A DNA stretch of 12,208 nt from SYIM01 sp039800205 (lineage in GTDB: Bacteria; Pseudomonadota; Gammaproteobacteria; Burkholderiales; Burkholderiaceae_E): contig JBDLRB010000095.1 of the NCBI GenBank assembly GCA_039800205.1, positions 1 to 12,208 of the forward strand, written 5' to 3'. Of the stretch, positions 6,490 through 12,208 are shown one piece after another (within the stretch, counting starts at the first letter, position 1; each line of letters starts with the position of its first letter). The position numbers and the translations under genes were made by a program. Under the pieces are notes generated by a model. It was given only the letters and a program-made list of their open reading frames with translations, was not told the DNA's origin and searched no databases.

Positions 6490-7254
6490 ATGAATGACGA
6501 AGTCAAGGTCGAAACGAACGGTCCGGTTCGGATCATCACCATCAACCGTCCGGAGAGCCGCAATGCCCTGAACAAGGGCGTACGCGAGGGCCTGCGCCGG
6601 GCGCTCCTCGATTTCGAAGCGGACGCCGACGCGCACGTGGCGATTCTGACGGGTGCGGGTGACAAGGCCTTTTGCGCGGGAATGGATCTGAAGGAAGCCT
6701 CAGAAAACAGCCTGCAGGTTCCTCCCCGCGATTACATGCCCATCGTCGGTGACGCCATTCATCTGACCAAACCCACGATCGCCGCCGTCAACGGCGTGGC
6801 CTACGCGGGCGGCTGGATGCTCGTGCAAATGTGTGACCTCTGTATTGCCTCCGAAAACGCCAGCTTTGCCATCACCGAGGCCAAGGTGGGTCGGGGCATG
6901 CCGTGGGCGGCTCCGCTGGGCCACATGATTCCTCAGCGGGTGATGATGGAGTTGCTCCTGACCGGCGATCCCATCAACGCCCAGCGCGCCCGCGAAATCG
7001 GATTCGTCAATCATGTGGTGCCCCCTGATCAGCTGATGCCCCGCGCGATCGAACTGGCCCAGCGGATCGCCGCCAACGCACCGCTCACCGTTCGCGCCGC
7101 CCGCGAACTGGTTTATCTCTCGTCGGAGATGGGACGGGCGGCCGGCCTGCGTGCCGCGCAACACCTGTTCCGACCGGTCTACCTCAGCGAAGATGCACAG
7201 GAAGGGCCCAGATCGTTCAAGGAAAAGCGCAAGCCCGAATGGAAAGGGCGCTGA
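6490..7254 (+). CDS. Enoyl-CoA hydratase/isomerase (crotonase) family protein
   Basis: Crotonase-fold enzyme of 254 aa acting on an acyl-CoA in the cytoplasm. The N-terminal strand VRIITINRPESRNALN is typical. The two oxyanion-hole segments are AFCAGMDLKE (about 60-69) and NGVAYAGGWM (101-110). ASFAITEAKVGRGMP (about 124-138) carries E130, which matches Glu164 of rat mitochondrial hydratase. The other catalytic Glu (Glu144 of rat) corresponds to M110 in GGWML and is missing, a pattern nearer to delta3-delta2-enoyl-CoA isomerases or specialised crotonases than to classical hydratases. LLLTGDPINAQRAREIGFVN and a C-terminal FKEKRKPEWKGR are standard for bacterial members. It lies 156 bases after the LysR gene and 70 before the CoA-transferase gene. 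The fold is certain; hydratase versus isomerase activity is open. Confidence 0.93.
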   Translation: MNDEVKVETNGPVRIITINRPESRNALNKGVREGLRRALLDFEADADAHVAILTGAGDKAFCAGMDLKEASENSLQVPPRDYMPIVGDAIHLTKPTIAAVNGVAYAGGWMLVQMCDLCIASENASFAITEAKVGRGMPWAAPLGHMIPQRVMMELLLTGDPINAQRAREIGFVNHVVPPDQLMPRAIELAQRIAANAPLTVRAARELVYLSSEMGRAAGLRAAQHLFRPVYLSEDAQEGPRSFKEKRKPEWKGR

Positions 7255-7324
7255 GGCGCGCATTGAAGTCTCGCTGCTCTCAGAACGCAATACCGTCCAC
7301 GAGCCTTCTCAGGAACACCGCAGC

Positions 7325-8584
7325 ATGAAGCCAGTGCGCCCGGATTCACTCGACTTGAGCCACATCACCCGGCCCGGTGACCAGATCATCTGGGGGCAAG
7401 CCTGTGGCGAACCTCTGACGCTGACCGAAGCGCTCGTCTGCCAACGTGCTGCGCTGGGCGGGGTGAGCGTCTTCATGGGCGCCTGCTTTTCGAACACTTT
7501 CAAGCCCGAACACGCCGACTTCATTCGGTTCAAGGCCTTTGGGGCCATCGGCAGCAGTCGCAGGCTCTCCCGGGCGGGCGTCCTCGACCTGGTGCCCTGC
7601 CACCTGTCCCGTATCGCACCCTACATCGAACAGGGCGCTATCGCCTGTGATGTCGCCTTCGTACAGGTCGCGCCTGCAGATGAACACGGCCACTACAGCC
7701 TGGGTCTGGTCAGCGACTACATTCGCTCGGCCGTTCGCAAGGCGCGCTGCGTCGTGGCCGAGGTCAATGCGCAGGTGCCGCAGGTCCGGTGCGTTGATCC
7801 GTTGACGCCGGACGAAATCGACTATCTGATCGAAACCGACCGTCCGCTGATCGAGGTTCCCGCAGCGCCCCCCGGTGAAATCGACCGCGCGATTGCCGCC
7901 ATTGCCCAGCAGTTCATCCCCGACCGGGCAACGCTGCAAATGGGCATCGGTTCGGTCCCCGAGGCCGTCATGTCGCAATTGCGGGATCGACGAGACCTGG
8001 GCGTGCATTCGGGAATGGTGGGAGACAGCCTGGTCGATCTGATCGAGTGTGGGGCGGTCACCAATGCCCACAAGGCGCTGGATCCAGGCCTCACCATTAC
8101 GGGCGCCTTGATCGGTACGCGTCGCCTGTTCGACTTCTGTCATAGGAATGCAGCCGTTCGAATGCATCCGTCCGCCTACACGCACGAGATCACGGTCCTG
8201 TCTCAACTGTCGCGCTTCATCTCGCTCAACTCCGCGGTCGAAGTCGATCTGAGCGGGCAAGTGAATGCTGAGACCGCCGGGGGCCAATACGTTGGCGCGG
8301 TGGGCGGGCAGGTCGACTACGTTCGAGCGGCCGCGCTCTCGCCCGGTGGCTGTTCGATGATCGCCTTACCCAGCACGGCTCAGGATGGCGCGATCAGTCG
8401 CATCGTTCCAACGCTCTCAGGTCCGGTGACCACGGCGCGCAGCGATGTGGACGTGGTGGTCACCGAGTACGGGGCCGCCCAATTACGTGGCCGCAGCCTC
8501 AGCGAGCGGGCCCGCGCCCTGATCGAGATCGCACACCCGGCTCATCGAGAGGCGCTTGAGCGGCAAATTCATGGACAGGTTTAG
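7325..8584 (+). CDS. Acetyl-CoA hydrolase/transferase family (4-hydroxybutyrate CoA-transferase-like) protein
   Basis: Predicted CoA-transferase or acyl-CoA hydrolase of 419 aa, related to 4-hydroxybutyrate and butyrate:acetate CoA-transferases and unrelated to the CaiB/BaiF enzyme of the same cluster. The N-terminal half has IIWGQACGEPLTL, VPCHLSRIAPYI and AFVQVAPADEHGHYSLG. The C-terminal half has TLQMGIGSVPEAVM, VDLIECGAVTN, GALIGTRRLFDF, EVDLSGQVNAE, GAVGGQVDYVR and VVTEYGAAQLRGRSL. The family's catalytic Glu normally lies in a motif like H-[ST]-E-M; here the sequence is VHSGMVGD, placing G230 at that position. The ATG at 7325 is preceded by AGGAA at a good distance, and the fold starts right after it. 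The stop codon overlaps that of convergent eda. Substrate unknown; possible roles are substrate activation, CoA recycling from an end product, or thioester hydrolysis. Confidence 0.9.
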   Translation: MKPVRPDSLDLSHITRPGDQIIWGQACGEPLTLTEALVCQRAALGGVSVFMGACFSNTFKPEHADFIRFKAFGAIGSSRRLSRAGVLDLVPCHLSRIAPYIEQGAIACDVAFVQVAPADEHGHYSLGLVSDYIRSAVRKARCVVAEVNAQVPQVRCVDPLTPDEIDYLIETDRPLIEVPAAPPGEIDRAIAAIAQQFIPDRATLQMGIGSVPEAVMSQLRDRRDLGVHSGMVGDSLVDLIECGAVTNAHKALDPGLTITGALIGTRRLFDFCHRNAAVRMHPSAYTHEITVLSQLSRFISLNSAVEVDLSGQVNAETAGGQYVGAVGGQVDYVRAAALSPGGCSMIALPSTAQDGAISRIVPTLSGPVTTARSDVDVVVTEYGAAQLRGRSLSERARALIEIAHPAHREALERQIHGQV

Positions 8585-9201
8585 CGCCGCTGAAGGGCAA
8601 TCGCCTCAGCGGCCAACCGCGTCATCGCCGACCAGTCACCCGCCTCGATCAGCGATGCGGGTGTCAACCAGGAGCCCCCGACCATGCGCACGTTCGGCTC
8701 GGCGAGATAGCCTGACAAATTGTCCGGACCAATCCCACCTGTCGGGCAAAAACTCAGGTCAGGAAGCGGGCCCCGTAACGCGCGCAGCATGCCCACTCCA
8801 CCGGCTTGCTCAGCGGGAAAGAGCTTGAGCAAGGTGTAACCCAGATCACGGGCCTGCATCGCTTCAGTCGGAGTCATCACCCCGGGAATGAAGGGCAGAT
8901 CCTGCCAACCCGCTGCCTCGAGGACATCCGGATTGAAACCGGGCGAGAGACCGAACGTCGCACCCGCCGCCTTTGCCCGCGACACGTCATCCACGGTCAA
9001 GAGAGTCCCTGCACCCACGCACATCTCCGGGCATTCTCGGGCGAGCCGCTCGATCGCGGGCAGCCCCCCCGGCCGACGCAGGGTGATTTCAATGACGTCG
9101 ATCCCGCCCGCGAGCAGGGCATGCGCCAGCGGAAGGGCGTGATGGGCATGCTGGAGCGAGACGACCGGAACGATACGGGAATTGAAAGCAGGCCATTGCA
9201 T
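8581..9201 (-). CDS. eda: 2-dehydro-3-deoxy-phosphogluconate (KDPG) aldolase
   Basis: Cytoplasmic aldolase of 206 aa that cleaves KDPG to pyruvate and glyceraldehyde-3-phosphate, the last step of the Entner-Doudoroff pathway. All hallmark segments are present: RIVPVVSL, IEITLRR with the general-base Glu (E38) and substrate Arg (R42), VGAGTLL, FGLSPGFN, FIPGVMTPTEAM, LLKLFPAE with the Schiff-base lysine K126, CPTGGIG and VGGSWLTP. The ATG at 9201 follows AGGAGA at 7 bases; the gene lies 26 bases after edd and is surely co-transcribed. Its TAA overlaps the TAG of the convergent CoA-transferase gene, with no terminator visible between them. Confidence 0.97.
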   Translation of the reverse strand: MQWPAFNSRIVPVVSLQHAHHALPLAHALLAGGIDVIEITLRRPGGLPAIERLARECPEMCVGAGTLLTVDDVSRAKAAGATFGLSPGFNPDVLEAAGWQDLPFIPGVMTPTEAMQARDLGYTLLKLFPAEQAGGVGMLRALRGPLPDLSFCPTGGIGPDNLSGYLAEPNVRMVGGSWLTPASLIEAGDWSAMTRLAAEAIALQRR

Positions 9202-9227
9202 GAAGGGATCTCCTGCGAGTCAGCACG

Positions 9228-11057
9228 TCAGATTCGTTGCGAACTCAACAATACCGAGGCGCCCTCTTCGCTCGAGGACACCCGATCTCGAAACACCTGA
9301 AAGATCGCACGACCCAGCGATTGGCCTGCAGGTGGAGGCAGCTCGGCCGGGACGCGACTGGACCACTCGGCATCATCGACCTTGACCTCGAGCACACCGT
9401 TCTCGCAGTCAATCTCGATCGGATCGCCCTCACATACTTTCAGAAGCGGTCCATCACTCGCCGAATCCGGGCTCAGGTGGATGGCCGCCAGCACCTTACC
9501 CGAGGCCCCCGACATCCTCCCGTCGGTGACCAAGGCGACCCGAAAGCCCTGATCCTGCAGGGCACCGAGGATCGGCGTCATCTTGTGCAGTTCAGGCATC
9601 CCATTGCTACCCGGGCCCTGGCCGCGGAGTACCGCAACGAAGTCACGCTGCAGATCACCCTGCCGATGGCGAGCGGCCAGTTGTTCCTGACTGTCGAAAA
9701 TCAATGCGGGCGCCACAATCCGCTGGTGCTCAGACGCCACTGCAGAGGTCTTAACAACGGCCCGTCCCAGACGTCCAGCGAGCACACGCAGGCCCCCTTC
9801 GCTGGCAAAGGCATGGGCCACCGGCCGAAGAACCGTCTCGTCAACGGACGAGCCTGCCGGATGCCAGGCCAGGCCCTTCGCCTCCGTCACCGGGGTCTGG
9901 GCAAAGCGATTCAGGCCGGCACCGAGAATCGTCTCAACATCGTCGTGCAGCAATCCGGCCGCCAGCAACTCACGGATCAGGACAGGCATGCCGCCTGCCT
10001 CATGGAAGTCGTTCACATCCGCCTTGCCGTTCGGATAGACGCGTGCGAGCAGAGGCACACAACGCGACAAGTCGGAAAAATCGTCCCAATTGATCAGAAT
10101 CCCGGCGGCACGTGCGATGGCAATCAGATGAATCGTGTGGTTGGTCGATCCACCGGTCGCATGCAAGCCGATGATCGCGTTGACCACCGCGCGCTCGGAT
10201 ACGATTCGCGCAAAGCTGCGTGCCGGATCCCGACTCCGTGCAGCAGACACCGCCACACGAACCGCCTCCGCATCCAGACCCTCGCGAAGCGGCGTACCGG
10301 GATTCACGAACGACGAGCCCGGTAACTGCAGTCCCATGATCTCAAGCAACATCTGATTCGAGTTGGCTGTACCGTAGAACGTGCAGGTGCCCGGCGCGTG
10401 ATAGGCCGATTGCTCAGCCGCCAGCAGCGTCGGGCGATCCACCTCACCCAATACGTGCCGCTGCCGCATCGCGGATTTGGCTTCATTCGAGAGCCCGGAG
10501 GGCATGGGCCCCGCGGGCACAAACACCACTGGAAGATGCCCGAACTGGGCAGCGCCAATCAACAATCCCGGCACGATCTTGTCGCATATCCCCAGCAGCA
10601 GGCCGCCATCAAAGACATCATGCGATAGGGCGACCGCGGTGGAGAGTGCAATCACGTCGCGGGAAAATAGCGAGAGCTCCATGCCCTCGTAGCCCTGGGT
10701 GATGCCATCGCACATCGCGGGTACGCCCCCCGCAACCTGCGCGGACGCGCCCTCTGCTGCAGCAAGTGCCCGCAGCCGTCCGGGATAGGTTTCGTAGGGT
10801 TTGTGGGCCGACAGCATGTCGTTATAGGCTGTGACGATCCCCAGATGCGCCGATCGCGGAGCCAACACCCTCAGACGCTCATCTGGCGTGACCGCAGCCA
10901 GCGCGTGCGCAACATTCGCACACCCCATGCGATCCACCCCGCGAGGTCGCAGTGCCATCTGGTCGCACATCCGAAGGTAGTCGGATCGGAACGACGCGCT
11001 ACGCGCAATGATGCGATCGGTGACCGCCTGGATGATTGGATGGATGGAACTCGACAC
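9228..11057 (-). CDS. edd: 6-phosphogluconate dehydratase
   Basis: Iron-sulfur dehydratase of 609 aa, full family length, converting 6-phosphogluconate to KDPG in the Entner-Doudoroff pathway. The [4Fe-4S] cysteines typical of the IlvD/Edd family are seen at C116 (PAMCDGITQG), C158 (LGICDKIVPG) and C225 (GTCTFYGTANSN). Other marks are TAYNDMLSAHKPYETYP, GLHATGGSTNHTIHL, ADVNDFHEAGGMP, GPGSNGMPELHKMTP and VTDGRMSGASGKVLAAIHLSP. The start is GTG at 11057, one base after the pgl stop (TGA-C-GTG). An in-frame stop a few codons upstream rules out a longer protein, so the GTG and translational coupling to pgl are well supported. Confidence 0.97.
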   Translation of the reverse strand: MSSSIHPIIQAVTDRIIARSASFRSDYLRMCDQMALRPRGVDRMGCANVAHALAAVTPDERLRVLAPRSAHLGIVTAYNDMLSAHKPYETYPGRLRALAAAEGASAQVAGGVPAMCDGITQGYEGMELSLFSRDVIALSTAVALSHDVFDGGLLLGICDKIVPGLLIGAAQFGHLPVVFVPAGPMPSGLSNEAKSAMRQRHVLGEVDRPTLLAAEQSAYHAPGTCTFYGTANSNQMLLEIMGLQLPGSSFVNPGTPLREGLDAEAVRVAVSAARSRDPARSFARIVSERAVVNAIIGLHATGGSTNHTIHLIAIARAAGILINWDDFSDLSRCVPLLARVYPNGKADVNDFHEAGGMPVLIRELLAAGLLHDDVETILGAGLNRFAQTPVTEAKGLAWHPAGSSVDETVLRPVAHAFASEGGLRVLAGRLGRAVVKTSAVASEHQRIVAPALIFDSQEQLAARHRQGDLQRDFVAVLRGQGPGSNGMPELHKMTPILGALQDQGFRVALVTDGRMSGASGKVLAAIHLSPDSASDGPLLKVCEGDPIEIDCENGVLEVKVDDAEWSSRVPAELPPPAGQSLGRAIFQVFRDRVSSSEEGASVLLSSQRI

Positions 11058-11058
11058 G

Positions 11059-11823
11059 TCAGGACCTCGTCAGCCAGAGATGCAGGGTGTTGCGTTGCTG
11101 TCTGATCAGCAAGGATACCGGCCAGCGGGGATCAAGACGCTCACAGGCCTGTTCAAAAACGCTACGTTTCTCAGTGCTGCCCAGCGGCATGACCAGGCAT
11201 CTTGCCTCGAGCAGACGCGCCAGGGTGAGCGTGACCCGGTGGACGGGCGCTTCGGCGGGCGGGCTGGGCAAATGAACGGGAAGGTAGATTGCAGAATGGG
11301 TCGGGTCGACCAGCGCGTCAAACTCGTCCGCACCCGTAAAGATCGATGCAAAATGGCCGTCGAGTCCAAGCCCGAGGAGCGCAACATCGATGATCGCCCC
11401 ACCGGGATAGGCTGCAGCGGCCCGCTCAGCGAGCGTGACCGGACAAAGTCCAGTATCAACCGTCTCCGGCACGAACGAACGAAAATCCGCGCACGCCGCC
11501 TCGCCCTTGATCAACCAGCTGCGGATCGACGCGGTGTTGCTCAGCGGGTGCAATGCACCCACCGCTCGCTCATCGACCAGGACGACGGTCACCCGAGACC
11601 AATCCAGCGGCCACCTCGACAAGCCCTCGAGAAGGGCTTTGGGGGATCGGCCCCCTGACACCGCCAGCACGCCCCGACCTCGGTCCTGAATGGCCCGGGT
11701 CAACTGCGCCGCAACAAAGCTCAGGGTGGACGCCGTCACCGAATCCGGATCGGGCGACTCGTGAACGATCAGGCCGAGACGCCTCGCAAGCGCGTCAAAC
11801 CGATCCGGGCGATCGACCGTCAA
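11059..11823 (-). CDS. pgl: 6-phosphogluconolactonase
   Basis: Cytoplasmic DevB-type lactonase of 254 aa hydrolysing 6-phosphogluconolactone to 6-phosphogluconate, between Zwf and Edd. Seen are AVSGGRSPKALLEGLSRWPL (sugar-phosphate-binding SGG motif, about 56-62), VTVVLVDERAVGALHPLSN, DVALLGLGLDGHFASIFTG with the active-site His (H157), HRVTLTLARLLEARC and GSTEKRSVFEQA. The catalytic loop reads DGHFASIFTG where most members have DGHTASLFPG, a mild variant. The start is the unusual TTG at 11823, overlapping the zwf stop as TTGA; GAGGAA lies 8 bases upstream and no ATG or GTG is near in frame. The location between zwf and edd makes the assignment secure. Confidence 0.94.
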   Translation of the reverse strand: MTVDRPDRFDALARRLGLIVHESPDPDSVTASTLSFVAAQLTRAIQDRGRGVLAVSGGRSPKALLEGLSRWPLDWSRVTVVLVDERAVGALHPLSNTASIRSWLIKGEAACADFRSFVPETVDTGLCPVTLAERAAAAYPGGAIIDVALLGLGLDGHFASIFTGADEFDALVDPTHSAIYLPVHLPSPPAEAPVHRVTLTLARLLEARCLVMPLGSTEKRSVFEQACERLDPRWPVSLLIRQQRNTLHLWLTRS

Positions 11824-12208
11824 GGCGCAGATTCCTCATGCCAGGCCAGGCCGTCGGTCGCGATCAGCGCCGAGGCCGCAGCCGGCCCCCAGGTACCCGC
11901 CGCATAGGGCTTGGGTGGGACGCCGCTCTCGCGCCAGGCCCGGATGATCGGATCGACCCAGGTCCACGCCGCTTCCAGCTCGTCGCGCCGCATGAAATGC
12001 GTCAGGCGGCCCTTGAGCACGTCGATCAGGAGCCGCTCGTAGGCCTCGGCACGACGGGCCTCAAACGCCTCGTGCAGATCCAGATCCAGCGTGACAGGCC
12101 GTCGCTTCATGCCGGAGCCAGGCTCCTTCATCATCATCTGCAACTGGATGGACTCCTGGGGTTGCAAGCGGATGATCAGGCGATTGGCCGCCGATTGAGA
12201 CGGACCGA
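11820..12208 (-). CDS. zwf: Glucose-6-phosphate 1-dehydrogenase, C-terminal part (5' end outside window)
   Basis: The last 128 codons of an NAD(P)-dependent glucose-6-phosphate dehydrogenase, the entry enzyme of the Entner-Doudoroff and pentose-phosphate routes. The visible part starts at SAANRLIIRLQPQESIQLQ and includes MMKEPG, AYERLLIDVLKGRLTHFMRR, the helix DELEAAWTWVDPII, and the near-terminal YAAGTWGPAAASALI, all typical of the Zwf C-terminal domain. The reading frame runs off the window; TTG or ATG codons inside this segment are not real starts. Its TGA overlaps the TTG start of pgl by three bases. Confidence 0.95.
   Translation of the reverse strand, partial: GPSQSAANRLIIRLQPQESIQLQMMMKEPGSGMKRRPVTLDLDLHEAFEARRAEAYERLLIDVLKGRLTHFMRRDELEAAWTWVDPIIRAWRESGVPPKPYAAGTWGPAAASALIATDGLAWHEESAP
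11832..11837 (-). promoter_or_regulatory. pgl: Ribosome binding site supporting the TTG start of pgl
   Basis: GAGGAA on the minus strand lies inside the end of zwf, 8 bases before the TTG at 11823. It is the main evidence for the non-standard start. Confidence 0.65.

Noticed and set aside
7346..8287. 313-codon minus-strand frame
   Set aside because: It is antisense to the well-supported second CoA-transferase gene and shows no protein-family features.
9237..10325. 362-codon + strand frame
   Set aside because: It is antisense to edd, whose motifs and cysteines are all present in the minus-strand frame.

Overview
High-GC window from a chemoorganotrophic bacterium, most likely a betaproteobacterium of the Burkholderiales. 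This placement is inferred from a Bug/TctC-type solute-binding protein inside a CoA-dependent catabolic cluster, a divergent LysR regulator, and a linked zwf-pgl-edd-eda Entner-Doudoroff block. No rRNA, tRNA, IS element or CRISPR array was seen.

Layout. (1) Positions 1-281 hold a GC-rich stretch with an open frame on the + strand, perhaps the tail of an unidentified protein, and two and a half copies of a structured 63-bp repeat that ends next to the stop codon of the first CoA-transferase gene. (2) Positions 282-5245, minus strand, look like one catabolic operon. In transcription order it reads MmgE/PrpD-family protein, Bug-family periplasmic binding protein, acyl-CoA dehydrogenase, CaiB/BaiF CoA-transferase. 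The spacing is tight except for a gap with a hairpin between the Bug gene and the dehydrogenase gene. (3) Positions 5246-5421 are a divergent regulatory region with a near-perfect 19-bp palindrome. (4) Positions 5422-8584, plus strand, carry a LysR-type regulator, a crotonase-fold enzyme and an acetyl-CoA hydrolase/transferase-family CoA-transferase. (5) Positions 8581-12208, minus strand, carry zwf (3' end only), pgl, edd and eda with overlapping or nearly touching ends. They converge on the CoA-transferase gene with overlapping stop codons.

How the genes may work together. The LysR regulator sits between two gene sets that together encode uptake (Bug), CoA activation (two unrelated CoA-transferase families), alpha,beta-oxidation (acyl-CoA dehydrogenase), hydration or isomerisation (crotonase) and an MmgE/PrpD-type dehydratase, isomerase or decarboxylase. 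This suggests a peripheral pathway for an organic acid, perhaps branched or dicarboxylic, but the substrate cannot be read from the sequence. Three of its enzymes appear to lack the textbook catalytic glutamate of their families: the dehydrogenase has Gln and Gly at the two known positions, the crotonase has Met, and the second CoA-transferase has Gly. This is the most interesting aspect of the window. The Entner-Doudoroff block is conventional: glucose-6-phosphate is oxidised to 6-phosphogluconate, dehydrated to KDPG and cleaved to pyruvate and glyceraldehyde-3-phosphate.
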